64,000 nt of DNA from Shewanella avicenniae (GCF_017354945.1 NZ_CP071503.1:744001-808000), one strand, 5' to 3'; counted from the first letter of the stretch, positions 37,792 to 47,184 are shown. Program-made: numbers and translations. The notes: generated by a model from the sequence alone, not told the origin.

Positions 37792-37894
37792 ATTGGCGAT
37801 TTTGTCTAAGCGAGAAAATGAAGTGGCAACAATCTAGCAGGGGCTGGCGTTTGCTGCAAATTGCTTAGGCCGGATTTTTTATAGCAAAACCTTA

Positions 37895-37923
37895 TTAGAC
37901 TAAAGTCTAGTGATGGCTATAAT
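37895..37923 (+). promoter_or_regulatory. Sigma-70 promoter with overlapping inverted repeat
   Basis: TTAGAC (37895-37900), 17-bp spacer, TATAAT (37918-37923). The -35 box lies within TAGACT-aa-AGTCTA, an inverted repeat that might be an operator. Drives the small gene at 37998. Confidence 0.65.
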
Positions 37924-37997
37924 TGTTCGGGAATTAGACAGATTTCCCGGTGTTACCGGTGTTGAGTTGTAGTGAACAGATGTTCCGGGGCAAGACG

Positions 37998-38255
37998 ATG
38001 AATAACAGCAATAAAAATCCAGTGCCTAATTGGCTGATGGCAAATCTATTACACTTTGTATTAACTACCTTGACCTTTGGTCTATGGGCACCAGTTTGGT
38101 GGTGGTTTGTATTTCGCGAAGAAATTAAAACCTCGGGTTGGTTTCACCTGTTTGATAATGACTACTGGGACTACATCGTCGAGCGTGACGAGCCACCAGC
38201 AGCACTTTATCCAACCCGTTTTGATCTCGCTGGCGAAATGCAGTTCAAAGCGTAA
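37998..38255 (+). CDS. Small uncharacterised membrane-associated protein, 85 residues
   Basis: Start at 37998 (MNNSNKNPVPNWL); upstream codons of the frame lie inside the promoter. One hydrophobic, tryptophan-rich stretch (LTTLTFGLWAPVWWWFVF) recalls the short TM unit of Trp-rich small membrane proteins. It is followed by a charged tail (DNDYWDYIVERDEPP). Good promoter and a terminator support a real gene. No family recognised with confidence. Confidence 0.65.
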   Translation: MNNSNKNPVPNWLMANLLHFVLTTLTFGLWAPVWWWFVFREEIKTSGWFHLFDNDYWDYIVERDEPPAALYPTRFDLAGEMQFKA

Positions 38256-38289
38256 GCTACACGCTTTACTGGCTCTTGAGTCTTTACGA

Positions 38290-38314
38290 AAACCTAGCCT
38301 CGGCTGGGTTTTTT
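38290..38314. terminator. Imperfect bidirectional terminator
   Basis: AACC-t-AGCC paired with GGCT-GGGTT, then a T-run; it touches the end of the convergent hslJ-like gene. Confidence 0.65.
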
Positions 38315-38726
38315 AGTTTATGCGCTCTAATTTGAGCAATCGCTGGTGATGACGATCAAGTAGCTTCAGCTGATCACCTTTAATGTGCAGTTGTGCCACC
38401 TGTGGTAACACCTCACGAAAGGCTTGTTCTTGCTGCATCAATGCATCCACACAGGCTTTGCGAGTACCTTGTTCGGCAGTTAGTTGCAGCTGGTGATCCA
38501 CCAACTGGTAGTGACCAGTAAAGCTATTACAGCTGTTATTGCCGCTGAGTTGACCGTCCTCGGCGAAGGTTAAATAAGCGGTGCTATAACTAAGCGTGGC
38601 TTGCTGCTTAATAGCGGTCAGGTACCATTTACCCACGAGTTGATTCGCAAGTTGTGGCTCATTGATGGAAGATTGGCAGGCGCTGATGAACCCTATCAAC
38701 GCAACAACGACAGCAATTTTTCGCAT
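38313..38726 (-). CDS. META-domain lipoprotein, HslJ-like
   Basis: 137 residues. Lipoprotein signal MRKIAVVVALIGFISACQ with lipobox ISAC. LVGKWYLTAI and FAEDGQLSGNNSCNSFTGHY are the META/HslJ domain signature. HslJ-type proteins are small envelope lipoproteins linked to heat shock and novobiocin resistance in E. coli; the role here is inferred only by family. Confidence 0.85.
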   Translation of the reverse strand: MRKIAVVVALIGFISACQSSINEPQLANQLVGKWYLTAIKQQATLSYSTAYLTFAEDGQLSGNNSCNSFTGHYQLVDHQLQLTAEQGTRKACVDALMQQEQAFREVLPQVAQLHIKGDQLKLLDRHHQRLLKLERIN

Positions 38727-38856
38727 AAGACAACGGCTAAATTAATGCGGGGCGTCAGTTTGGCAATTCTCATTAAAAAGTAAAAGCCTAATATCCGTGC
38801 ATGACACACATTTATTAGGCTTTTCGATGAGTTGTTATTAATTGGTGGCTTGAATG

Positions 38857-39813
38857 TTACGCTTCGGTATTAATGCTGAGCGTTGCATGTGATGACTGTA
38901 AGCCTTCTTTGGCACTCTCCAACATCGGCGCGAGTTTGGCTGTAGAGTCTGGCGCAAAGAACTTGGCGCTAGAGTCTAGCGTCATCGGGGTGGGTGATTG
39001 GGCAAATTGCTTTTCGACCCGACGAATGATGTGCTCTAAATCGCGCTCCATATCCACAAACACCAGCAAGACAAATTTGGTGGCATCAAAATGCGCCGCC
39101 ATATCCGCAACGCGCAAGGTACCAATCAACAAGTTCGCCAGTTCGCGATGTGCCCGTTCTTGTGTTTCTTCGTCAACCTCACCTTGTGGAACCAACTCAA
39201 AAAAGATTAGGCCGCAATGAGCGCCGAAGCGTCGACCCAAATTGAGCTGCCTCGGCGCCATCATAATGAAGCCATAACTGTTCAACATACCGGTGGCTGG
39301 ATCGCGCATCGACAAGGCTTCAATCCGATGGTTTTGGCATAGCAAGGCTAAATCTTGTTGCAGTAAAATTTGAAATGGCTCAAGCATCATTGGCGATACG
39401 TGCTGCACCTCATTGGCGTGCGCATTCACCACACACAAACAACCGAACTCAGAACCATCGGGCCAAAATACCGGCCGAGATAAGATGCATATTGCGTTGC
39501 TAAATTCTTTCGGCAGTTCATCGGAGACCATTTGAGTAAGATCGAGGTTAAGGCCGCCGATGCCACTGGAGGTCATCTGCTGCAATAATGGGCTTTCAAG
39601 CTCGAACTGTTTACCAGGGGCGAACCGAAACGTGGTATCAGCTGCACTGGCAATAATTTCAAAGCCAGCGTCAGTTTTTTGCAGCACAAATACTTTATCT
39701 GCCTGATAATAGTGTTTCATCAACTCGCACTGTTGCACCCAGCGCACGAGGTTGAGTCCGTGGTTATCATGTTCCAGCAAACTTTTTCCTGGTTTCACTG
39801 TATCGGGCAGCAT
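38857..39813 (-). CDS. GAF-like plus degenerate GGDEF protein
   Basis: 318 residues, no membrane segment. The N-terminal ~150 residues look like a GAF sensor. DPATGMLNSYGF (171-182) is the usual entry to a GGDEF domain (D-x-LTGLxNRxxF). RVADMAAHF leads to the catalytic site, but where GGDEF should stand the sequence reads DATKF (243-247). Diguanylate cyclase activity is therefore very unlikely; it may bind a nucleotide or partner as a regulator. No EAL domain. The start lacks a clear ribosome site. Confidence 0.75.
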   Translation of the reverse strand: MLPDTVKPGKSLLEHDNHGLNLVRWVQQCELMKHYYQADKVFVLQKTDAGFEIIASAADTTFRFAPGKQFELESPLLQQMTSSGIGGLNLDLTQMVSDELPKEFSNAICILSRPVFWPDGSEFGCLCVVNAHANEVQHVSPMMLEPFQILLQQDLALLCQNHRIEALSMRDPATGMLNSYGFIMMAPRQLNLGRRFGAHCGLIFFELVPQGEVDEETQERAHRELANLLIGTLRVADMAAHFDATKFVLLVFVDMERDLEHIIRRVEKQFAQSPTPMTLDSSAKFFAPDSTAKLAPMLESAKEGLQSSHATLSINTEA

Positions 39814-39951
39814 AAGGTGTTTCGCCTATGTTATTGAGTTATAGGTAAGTGTGGTGACTTTGTTGCAGATTTGCAACTTTATTCCAGTGTGCTATAGCAA
39901 AAGTGTGTAGTGGCTATGTTTTTATTTAAATAACATAAAAATTAGTGAGTT

Positions 39952-40473
39952 ATGCAGATAAAATGTGCGGATAAAAGCGATATTCCGGTGATTAAAGCGT
40001 TAGAAAAGTTGGCCGTTTCTGATGAATTTTCCGAAATTGAGCTGCGCCAAGGGGTATCTGGCGATTTTTTTGATGAGCAACAGTTGCAGACATTAGTCGC
40101 GCAGCGAGCGATTTGGCTGATTTTTGATAACGCTTCTGCGGTGGGGTATTTGGTATTTGCCAAGTTTGACTTTCATCAACACAGCCCGCTCTATCGCCAG
40201 CTGCACAACCGTTGCTCTGGTAACAGAGAGTTGGGCATAGATTGGCAACATCTCAATGTGTGTGGTCCCGTGTGGCTCCATCAACGAGCAAGAGGTAAGG
40301 GCGCGTTTCAGCAGCTATATGCGGCGGCGAAAGCAAAGTCGTCAGGCCAAGTCATTGCGTTGATCGCCGAACATAATAGTGCATCAATAAAAGCCCACTG
40401 TCGCGCCGCGAATATGCAGATTATTGATTTTCAGACACTCTCCGGACGAGATTTCTATCTGCTGCTGGGCTAA
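39952..40473 (+). CDS. GNAT family N-acetyltransferase
   Basis: 173 residues. MQIKCADKSDIPVIKALEKL is a normal GNAT N-terminus, and CGPVWLHQRARGKGAFQQLY holds the acetyl-CoA loop (Q/R-x-x-G-x-G/A variant RARGKG). AEHNSASIKAHCRAAN is the following motif. Substrate unknown. Followed 47 bases later by a small gene of unknown function. Confidence 0.8.
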   Translation: MQIKCADKSDIPVIKALEKLAVSDEFSEIELRQGVSGDFFDEQQLQTLVAQRAIWLIFDNASAVGYLVFAKFDFHQHSPLYRQLHNRCSGNRELGIDWQHLNVCGPVWLHQRARGKGAFQQLYAAAKAKSSGQVIALIAEHNSASIKAHCRAANMQIIDFQTLSGRDFYLLLG

Positions 40474-40520
40474 AGCGTTAGCGCAGTTTTGCAATTTCAT
40501 ACATTTGAACAAGGGAAGCT

Positions 40521-40874
40521 ATGACGCGGTTATCAGAGGCTGAAACGCTCGAAAATTTATTGCCTGAGCTGCAACGCTTGCCGTTGTCTAGCTATGATCT
40601 TGCCCGTTATCTTTTTTCTAAGCTGGCATTAGCAAACCTGAGCGCACAGGTGTGGGAGATCAAATTGGCCGACGCGACTCGGCACCATTTTGCGCTGCAG
40701 CATCATGAGGCTTGGTTGGATTGTGGTGCAGACAATGCTGCCCAAGCTACGCCAATGGTGCTCGGGGCAGATACGGTTGTTGAGCCCCTGAAGTTGCTTG
40801 AAGTCGCGGCGCTGTCGGAGGCGCAGCTACAGTTTATGTGTATTCAATCCGCCCATTTCGACCATTGCTACTGA
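40521..40874 (+). CDS. Uncharacterised 117-residue cytoplasmic protein
   Basis: AGGGAAGCT precedes the ATG. The N-terminal 60 residues are predicted helical (ENLLPELQRLPLSSYDLARYLFSKLALANL); the rest is mixed, with His-rich patches (RHHFALQHHEAW) and a C-terminal SAHFDHCY. No signal peptide or membrane helix. Possibly co-transcribed with the preceding GNAT gene. No family recognised. Confidence 0.6.
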   Translation: MTRLSEAETLENLLPELQRLPLSSYDLARYLFSKLALANLSAQVWEIKLADATRHHFALQHHEAWLDCGADNAAQATPMVLGADTVVEPLKLLEVAALSEAQLQFMCIQSAHFDHCY

Positions 40875-40890
40875 GTTGCGGGCCATATTT

Positions 40891-40919
40891 TTGAGCTCAA
40901 TACCTACTGTGTGTATAAT
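40891..40919 (+). promoter_or_regulatory. Sigma-70 promoter of dusA
   Basis: TTGAGC (40891-40896), 17-bp spacer, TATAAT (40914-40919), 62 bp before the dusA start. Confidence 0.7.
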
Positions 40920-40980
40920 CGCCCGCCCAGATCGTCATGGTGCTGCGTTATGCAGCAGCGTTTAACTATAGGTAATCAGT

Positions 40981-41961
40981 GTGAAGCAGCCTCTTAATCA
41001 TTATCGTCGCTTTAGTATTGCGCCCATGTTGGAGTGGACTGATCGCCATTACCGCTACTTTGCTCGCCTTATGTCGTCGCAAACCTTGCTCTATACCGAG
41101 ATGGTTACCACCGGCGCGATTCTGTTTGGTAAAGGGGATTACCTCGAATACAACAGCGAAGAGCATCCGTTAGCGTTGCAACTCGGGGGGAGTGATCCCG
41201 CTGCTTTGGCTAAATGTGCCAAAATCGCCGCAGAACGTGGCTATGATGAAGTTAATCTCAACGTCGGTTGTCCATCTGATCGTGTTCAAAATGGCCGTTT
41301 TGGCGCTTGTCTAATGGGCGAACCAGCGCTGGTTGCTGATTGTATTAAAGCGATGCAGGATGTGGTCGACATTCCGGTGACAGTGAAGACCCGCATCGGC
41401 ATTGATGAGCAAGATTCCTACCCATTTTTGACCCGCTTTATTGATAAGGTTAGCGCCACTGGCTGCGAGACTTTTATTATCCATGCGCGTAAAGCGTGGT
41501 TGAACGGCTTGAGCCCGAAAGAGAACCGGGAAATTCCGCCGTTGGATTATCCGCGCGTCTATCAACTGAAGCAGGATTATCCGCAGCTCAATATTAGCCT
41601 CAATGGCGGCGTAAAAACCTTTGAAGAGATGGATACCCATCTGCAACACCTCGATGGGGTAATGGTTGGCCGCGAAGCTTACCAAAATCCTTATCTGTTG
41701 GCCGACGTTGATCAACGTTTGTATGGACTGGATAAACCGAGCTTAACGCGTGATGAGGTGGTTGATTTGATGCTGCCTTATATTGAGCGTCACTTGCAAA
41801 ATGGCGGTCGCTTGAACCACATTACCCGACACATGACGGGGCTCTATCAAGGGGTGGCCGGTGGCCGTCGTTGGCGCCGTTACCTCAGCGAAAATGCCCA
41901 TAAGCAGGGGGCCGATTGTGAGGTGGTATTGGCTGCACGCGCCAGTATTCAGCAAGGCTAA
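40981..41961 (+). CDS. dusA: tRNA-dihydrouridine(20/20a) synthase DusA
   Basis: 326 residues from [24 protein letters not shown] contains the DusA-specific N-terminus. [19 protein letters not shown] holds the catalytic cysteine (second Cys). [31 protein letters not shown] and [10 protein letters not shown] are FMN/tRNA-binding motifs. It reduces uridines 20/20a in tRNA D-loops with NADPH. Confidence 0.94.
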   Translation: MKQPLNHYRRFSIAPMLEWTDRHYRYFARLMSSQTLLYTEMVTTGAILFGKGDYLEYNSEEHPLALQLGGSDPAALAKCAKIAAERGYDEVNLNVGCPSDRVQNGRFGACLMGEPALVADCIKAMQDVVDIPVTVKTRIGIDEQDSYPFLTRFIDKVSATGCETFIIHARKAWLNGLSPKENREIPPLDYPRVYQLKQDYPQLNISLNGGVKTFEEMDTHLQHLDGVMVGREAYQNPYLLADVDQRLYGLDKPSLTRDEVVDLMLPYIERHLQNGGRLNHITRHMTGLYQGVAGGRRWRRYLSENAHKQGADCEVVLAARASIQQG

Positions 41962-41986
41962 AAACGCTGTTGGTTAAAATAACGAC

Positions 41987-42017
41987 AACAGTGGTGAAAT
42001 TCGCCACTGTTTAATTT
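41987..42017 (+). terminator. Terminator of dusA
   Basis: 12-bp stem (AACAGTGGTGAA with TTCGCCACTGTT, one G-U) followed by a T-rich tract. The interval to 42193 is AT-rich without a gene. Confidence 0.65.
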
Positions 42018-42193
42018 AGCTGCAGCATTTATCGGTAATCTGTGCCCAATTTTCTGCTGCAACCACCTCGTTAAAAATATAAATTTTATTTATATTTCAA
42101 TATATTACGTGTTATTTTTGAATTCTGGCACACCCCTTGAATTATCCTGTTCGAACGCTGAATAGTTCAGCACTGAATAAAAGGATGATTCAC

Positions 42194-42508
42194 ATGAAAA
42201 ACTTCACTTCTACTTTAATTGCCGGTGTATTGGTTTCAACTAGCTTATTGGGTAACGCTGCAGAAGCGGCAGATACCGCTGCTGATGTTCAACACCAATT
42301 GGTGACTTCAATCAGCAACAGCATTAGCCAGCAAGCCAATGAGCTGTATTACGGTGCGAAGGCTGAAATCCTCGCTTCAATTCAACGCGAACTGAGTTTG
42401 TCGCTGGCCAGTCTCGAACTTGATAACAGCCAAGCACCTATGATGGCTGAAGCGAATGATGCGCCAGTCGCGAACGACGCCAACGCGTTACAAACTGCGG
42501 CTAAGTAA
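42194..42508 (+). CDS. Small secreted protein, first gene of a PspC cluster
   Basis: Start at 42194 (MKNFTSTLIAGVLV) with AAAAGGA 8 bases upstream; 104 residues. Signal peptide with cleavage likely after AEA. The mature part is a helical, Gln/Ser/Ala-rich segment (QHQLVTSISNSISQQANELYY, read in part) ending in an Ala/Asn/Asp-rich tail. No cysteine. It lies 12 bp before a PspC-domain gene, suggesting an envelope role. Family unknown. Confidence 0.65.
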   Translation: MKNFTSTLIAGVLVSTSLLGNAAEAADTAADVQHQLVTSISNSISQQANELYYGAKAEILASIQRELSLSLASLELDNSQAPMMAEANDAPVANDANALQTAAK

Positions 42509-42520
42509 CAGGAGCGAATA

Positions 42521-42715
42521 ATGAATTTAGCTGAACGTATGGGGAATCCTAAAAAATGGCTCTGTGGGTTAAGTCATAAGTTGGCGACAGATATGTCGTG
42601 GTCGCTAACCACTGTACGTCTAACGTGGATTTTACTTGGGATCATTCAACCTATTACGACCTTATTGGTGTACTTCGGGTTGAGCGCGCTGTATCCCATG
42701 CTAAAAAATCGTTAG
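42521..42715 (+). CDS. PspC-domain membrane protein, short
   Basis: 64 residues. GNPKKWLCGLSHKLATDMSW followed by VRLTWILLGI and LLVYFGLSALYPML is the PspC domain, an inner-membrane stress sensor module. It is shorter than typical PspC (about 120). AGGAG precedes the ATG. No pspA, pspB or pspF is adjacent, so it belongs to a different cluster from the classic psp operon. Confidence 0.75.
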   Translation: MNLAERMGNPKKWLCGLSHKLATDMSWSLTTVRLTWILLGIIQPITTLLVYFGLSALYPMLKNR

Positions 42716-42731
42716 TACGGCGGGAGGTCAA

Positions 42732-43082
42732 ATGCATAAACACAGACGCTACCGTCGAAGTTCGCAGTTATTGGTTTGGGCCTTAGTGGCTGGCTTTATC
42801 CTGCTGGCGTTAATGATGACTCAGGCTGACACTCTGTCATGGATTATGGCATCACCGCTGATGTGGTTTGATGAGAGCCTTTGGTCAATGAGTCTCGCTG
42901 CGATGACGGTGCTGCTTTTGCTCTGTTGGGTGACGGCGGCTTTTAGTTTGATGGCGTTAGCGACCTTGTCTTGTTCGCTGATGGCTTTAGTACTGCTGTT
43001 GAGTGGTGCAAGTTTATTGTGGCCAATCATGTTGATATTGCTAGCTGTGTGGGGTTTTAATCGCGCATTGCAACAACCTTGA
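42732..43082 (+). CDS. Membrane protein, third gene of the PspC cluster
   Basis: 116 residues. A basic N-terminus (MHKHRRYRRSS) and three to four hydrophobic helices (LLVWALVAGFILLALMM, MSLAAMTVLLLLCWVTAAF, LMALVLLLSGASLLWPIMLIL). Starts 16 bp after the PspC gene with GGGAGG upstream. No family recognised; context suggests envelope stress. Confidence 0.6.
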   Translation: MHKHRRYRRSSQLLVWALVAGFILLALMMTQADTLSWIMASPLMWFDESLWSMSLAAMTVLLLLCWVTAAFSLMALATLSCSLMALVLLLSGASLLWPIMLILLAVWGFNRALQQP

Positions 43083-43174
43083 CCGTCTACTTAGCGCCTT
43101 TAACATAAAGGGTGTTAAGCAGACAGCCACACTATGCGTGTTCAGTCGTCAGCTTGCTGTTGTTAGTCGTGCTT

Positions 43175-43918
43175 TCAGAATCTGTTCATCAAGAATTGTT
43201 GAAAATGCTGCCGAGCTTCGTCGCTGCTGAGACACTTGGTAAAGCAATCCAACTCTTGCTGCATATGCAGTTTGAGCTGATTCTTCCAAGGTTTCATCAG
43301 CGCTTTGGTTTGTTGCACCGCTGCACTTGGTTTGCTGGCAATCAACTTGGCTTTGCTAAGACTAAACTCAAATAACTCGTCTTCTTCAATGATTTCATTG
43401 ATGATGCGATAGCCGCGCGCTTGCATGGCGTTAAATGGCTCACCAGTGAGCAGTAGCTCGGCCGCACGAGGGAAGCCTACCAGTTGTGGTAGCAACATGC
43501 TGGCACCTGCTTCGGGCACAAGGGCGAGATTGATAAAGGGCAGTTGAAATTGCGCACTTGCATCAGCATAAACCAGATCGCAATGCAGCAACATGGTGGT
43601 GCCGATGCCGATAGCAGGGCCACTGACTGCGGCAATCAACGGTTTTTTCAATGCCAGTAAGCAGAACAGAAATTGAATGGCCGGATGCTCAGCATCTATG
43701 TTGGGCAAGTTGAGAAAATCAGCAATGTCATTGCCTGCAGTAAAACAGTGCGGTTCGCCACAGAGCAGAAAGCTGCAGATGTCATTGTTGCTGTCACCTT
43801 CAATCAGGTAAGCTGTGAGTTCACGGTACATTTCCAGATTGATGGCGTTCAGTTTATCTAAGCGATTGAACTGTATGATACGCACACCGTCGATATCGTT
43901 AACCTTGATCATGGACAT
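43175..43918 (-). CDS. Enoyl-CoA hydratase/isomerase family protein
   Basis: 247 residues. Crotonase oxyanion-hole segments: CFTAGNDIADF and VSGPAIGIGTTMLLHCDLVYA. LALVPEAGASMLLP contains one Glu in the position of isomerase-type enzymes; the first hydratase Glu is replaced, as in enoyl-CoA isomerases (PaaG/ECI type). It probably isomerises or hydrates an unsaturated acyl-CoA. Single gene. The start has GAGGCAG upstream. Confidence 0.83.
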   Translation of the reverse strand: MSMIKVNDIDGVRIIQFNRLDKLNAINLEMYRELTAYLIEGDSNNDICSFLLCGEPHCFTAGNDIADFLNLPNIDAEHPAIQFLFCLLALKKPLIAAVSGPAIGIGTTMLLHCDLVYADASAQFQLPFINLALVPEAGASMLLPQLVGFPRAAELLLTGEPFNAMQARGYRIINEIIEEDELFEFSLSKAKLIASKPSAAVQQTKALMKPWKNQLKLHMQQELDCFTKCLSSDEARQHFQQFLMNRF

Positions 43919-44069
43919 CTAAACTGCCTCCCTCGGTCAAACCATGAGTATGGCAGTGTAAGCGAATATGTGTAGAATTTAAACGTTCGTTTAATTTGAG
44001 CTGGTGTCACTGCCAAGCATCAATTAGCGTGACGCAAAGCTGAGACTCGCTAGAGTGAAGGAGCGAAAC

Positions 44070-45047
44070 ATGCAAGCAAAATGGAGCTGGAAAATACTAC
44101 TGTCAGGTGTGGTAGCGGTTGTTTTCGCATTTTATCTGGTGGCTGTGTGGTGGAGCGTTGAGCCGGATGTGCTCGCACCGCAAACCACAACTTCTGCCGA
44201 TGGTAAACCGCTCACCGGTTATGCCACCACCAGTGCCATCATTGATTCAATGGAAACCTTGTTGGATAAGTCTGGTGGCTGGTTGTCAAATGACATTACC
44301 CCGCCATCTTTGATGATGGACAACATGCCTGCCTTTGAATTTGGCGCGCTGGAGCAGATCCGCGACATGGCGCTGATCATGCGCAAAGAGTTTAGCCGCT
44401 CGCAGTCGCAATCTACCGCCGATAAAGATCTGCTTGAGGCGCATTCCAAGTTGAATATTGACCACACCAGTTGGTTGGTGCCGAGTGCTGAGAGTCAATA
44501 TCGCGATGCCATCAAGCTGTTCAAACTCTATCGGGCGCGCATGGCTGACCCGAATAACAAAGATGCGCAATTTTATGCGCGTGCAGATAACCTCAATGAA
44601 TGGCTCAAAGAGGTGCAAAAGCGGCTTGGTAGTTTGTCGCAACGTCTCTCCGCCAGTGTGGGGCAGGAGCGGTTAAACACTGATCTCGCCGGTGATAGCG
44701 CAGCGCGTCAGTCAACCCCTGTGGCATCAAGCCAGCAGATCAAAACCAGCTGGTGGCAGATTGATAATGTGTTTTTTGAGGCACGTGGCTCTACGTGGGC
44801 GCTACTGAATTTTATGAAGGCCATTGAAGTGGACTTCGCCGATGTGTTGCAGAAGAAAAATGCTGAAGTGAGCCTACGCCAGATTGTGCGCGAGCTTGAA
44901 GGGACGCAGCAAACGGTATGGAGTCCGATGATCTTGAATGGTTCCGGGTTTGGTTTTATGGCAAATCACTCTTTGGTGATGGCGAACTATATCTCTCGGG
45001 CAAATGCCGCCGTCATCGATCTTACTAATCTGTTATCACAAGGCTAA
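44070..45047 (+). CDS. DUF2333-like inner-membrane-anchored protein
   Basis: Start 44070 with AAGGAG 6 bases upstream; 325 residues. One N-terminal helix (WKILLSGVVAVVFAFYLVAVWW) then a large periplasmic domain (WWSVEPDVL, GGWLSNDITPP, MPAFEFGALEQIRDMALIM) that I recall as DUF2333. Function unknown. Followed after 5 bases by an outer-membrane barrel gene, so the pair may act in the envelope. Confidence 0.75.
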   Translation: MQAKWSWKILLSGVVAVVFAFYLVAVWWSVEPDVLAPQTTTSADGKPLTGYATTSAIIDSMETLLDKSGGWLSNDITPPSLMMDNMPAFEFGALEQIRDMALIMRKEFSRSQSQSTADKDLLEAHSKLNIDHTSWLVPSAESQYRDAIKLFKLYRARMADPNNKDAQFYARADNLNEWLKEVQKRLGSLSQRLSASVGQERLNTDLAGDSAARQSTPVASSQQIKTSWWQIDNVFFEARGSTWALLNFMKAIEVDFADVLQKKNAEVSLRQIVRELEGTQQTVWSPMILNGSGFGFMANHSLVMANYISRANAAVIDLTNLLSQG

Positions 45048-45052
45048 TTTGA

Positions 45053-45790
45053 ATGAAAATTTCCTGCATTGCACTCATGCTCGTGAGTGCTTTCGCGGCC
45101 AGTTCGGCCAACGCTGCTACGGTTTTAGGGGTTAAAGTTGGTGGCGATCTGTTGTGGGCTGAGTCCACAGGCGCGCTGGCGGAGCTGCACCACGCTAAGC
45201 AGAATATTGATTACAAGGACACTGCGCAGTACAGCGTGTGGTTGAACTTAGAACATCCGATCCCCTTGCTGCCGAATCTCAGAATTCGTGAAAACCATTT
45301 GGAAACCGATGGCAGATTGGCTGACGCGGAATTTGTATTTCAAGGCGTAGATTACACTGGCTCAGTCAAAGGCACGGCTGACTTATCTAACACCGATTTT
45401 GTGTTGTATTACGAGGTGTTTGATAACGATATTCTGTCGGTCGATCTGGGCGGCGCTTATAAGAAATTTTCGGGTGAATATCGCATGTCGCAGGATAACT
45501 TTGCTGGCAGCATCGAATTAGATGGTGGCGTGTATATGGGCTACGCCAGTGCCGAAGTGAGCCTAATCACGACCGGATTATTCGCCTACGGTGAGCTGCT
45601 CGCAGGGATTGATTACAACAGCATACGCGATTACCAAGTGGGCTTAGGCTGGCAGTTTGATGGGGTGGCGCTCGATACTCGAGTGAGGTTGGGCTACCGC
45701 CAATTCAACTTTGAAGATCCTAGTTTTTCGGGGGTGACGGCCGACATGCGCTTCAGTGGTGTTACCGCTGGTGTCGAAATCGTGTTTTAG
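45053..45790 (+). CDS. Outer-membrane beta-barrel protein (TIGR04219-like)
   Basis: 245 residues. Signal peptide with cleavage likely after ANA (SANA|ATVLGVKVGGDLLW). Alternating amphipathic strands run through the protein and it ends with an aromatic C-terminal residue (GVEIVF), the BamA-recognised end of outer-membrane barrels. I recall this type as the TIGR04219 family; function unknown. Likely operon with the DUF2333-like gene. Confidence 0.78.
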   Translation: MKISCIALMLVSAFAASSANAATVLGVKVGGDLLWAESTGALAELHHAKQNIDYKDTAQYSVWLNLEHPIPLLPNLRIRENHLETDGRLADAEFVFQGVDYTGSVKGTADLSNTDFVLYYEVFDNDILSVDLGGAYKKFSGEYRMSQDNFAGSIELDGGVYMGYASAEVSLITTGLFAYGELLAGIDYNSIRDYQVGLGWQFDGVALDTRVRLGYRQFNFEDPSFSGVTADMRFSGVTAGVEIVF

Positions 45791-45821
45791 GTGCTCACTG
45801 CTTAGCGTTTATCGCTCAAAC

Positions 45822-45848
45822 AAAAAACCGCCTTTCGGCGGTTTTTTT
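45822..45848. terminator. Bidirectional terminator
   Basis: AAAACCGCC-tttc-GGCGGTTTT with A- and T-runs, between convergent barrel gene and tolC. Confidence 0.88.
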
Positions 45849-45864
45849 AATGGTTCAGCGTCGC

Positions 45865-47184
45865 TTATTGAGCGGCAGGCTCGTCAGTTAAGCCGTTGTT
45901 AATGCTAACAACATCGGCTTCAGTCAATGTGCCGGCAGCTTGTTTCAATGCCAGAATTGAGTTGATGTAACCGTAACGGGCATCAGACAGTTGACGCTTG
46001 GCGTTGTACAAGTTGTAGGTGCTGTTGAGCACGTCAACGATTGTACGTGTACCCACTTCAAACCCTGCTTGGGTGGCTTTCAGTGCACTTTCAGCGGAAA
46101 TCACTGACTGCTCATAGGCTTTAATTGACGTCATAGACGCGGTGACGTCGTTAAAGTTACTACGCACGCTGCGGATCACTTCACGGTGGGTTTGTTCCAA
46201 CGCTTGGCTCGCTTGAACGTAAGCGTATTTCGCTTGTTTTATGCGAGATGTCACCGCAAAACCTTCAAAGATCGGGATTGACATGGTCAAGCCCACTGAG
46301 CTGTTATCGAAATCTGGCTGTGATACGCCGTCAGTTTCTTGATCTAAGCCTTTAGAATATGACGCATTAAAGCTCAGTGATGGCAGATGACCAGTCTTTT
46401 GCAGGCGGATTGTTTCCTTGGCGATATCTTTGGCTAAACGATTGCTCAAAATCGCCAAGTTGTTGTCTTCAGCCAGCTTTTGCCACTCATTTGATTGCGT
46501 AGGTGCTGGGCTAGACGCAGAGAAACGTTGCGTATCGAGCACTTTAATCTCGGTATGGTCAATACCGGTGATTTCACGCAGTGCTTCGTAGCTGTTGGTT
46601 AGCGCGTTTTGCGCCGTAATAACCGCAGCTGTGGCTAAGTCATATTGCGCTTGGGCTTCATGTACATCGGTAATTGCGGTCAAACCTACGGCAAAACGCT
46701 GTTTGGTTTGCTCCAACTGACGTTCGATAGCACTTTTTTGCGCTTGCTGATACTCAAATGTATCTTTGGCTGACAGCACATTAAAGTAAGCAGTCGTGAC
46801 ACGGATAATCAGGTTTTGCAGTGATGCTGCATAAACCGTATCAGCTTGTGACGCGGCTTTTTCTGCAAGGTCTAAACCTACCCAAGCGGCGTGGTCATAT
46901 ACCAACTGGCTAAGTGACAGTGTGCCTGCAAGGCCATTGGTATTCGAACCTGGGTCATTCCATGCTTTGCTGTATCGTACCTGACCACTTACGGTTGGTA
47001 GCAATGGTGCGCGGTTTTCTTCAATCGCTTCGAAAGTTTGATCGCGTTGCGCTTTAGCTTGCAAAACCACAGGATCGTTGGTTAATGCTTGCTGATATAT
47101 TTGAAGCAAATCGTCGGCAAACGCAGAGTTCGCCGTCGCTGCGAAAGTCAACGCAGCACACAAAGTGCGGATCTTGAATTTCAT
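45865..47184 (-). CDS. tolC: Outer-membrane efflux channel TolC
   Basis: 439 residues. Signal peptide cleaved after AFA. Two repeats of the long helical/beta barrel pattern; NPVVLQAKAQRD, TYNLYNAKRQLSDARYGYINSILALKQ (in part) and EVGTRTIVDVLNS are TolC hallmarks. It forms the trimeric exit duct for RND/ABC efflux and type I secretion. It is divergent from nudF, as in E. coli. Confidence 0.94.
   Translation of the reverse strand: MKFKIRTLCAALTFAATANSAFADDLLQIYQQALTNDPVVLQAKAQRDQTFEAIEENRAPLLPTVSGQVRYSKAWNDPGSNTNGLAGTLSLSQLVYDHAAWVGLDLAEKAASQADTVYAASLQNLIIRVTTAYFNVLSAKDTFEYQQAQKSAIERQLEQTKQRFAVGLTAITDVHEAQAQYDLATAAVITAQNALTNSYEALREITGIDHTEIKVLDTQRFSASSPAPTQSNEWQKLAEDNNLAILSNRLAKDIAKETIRLQKTGHLPSLSFNASYSKGLDQETDGVSQPDFDNSSVGLTMSIPIFEGFAVTSRIKQAKYAYVQASQALEQTHREVIRSVRSNFNDVTASMTSIKAYEQSVISAESALKATQAGFEVGTRTIVDVLNSTYNLYNAKRQLSDARYGYINSILALKQAAGTLTEADVVSINNGLTDEPAAQ

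Noticed and set aside
38857..39813. Active diguanylate cyclase
   Set aside because: GGDEF motif replaced by DATKF.
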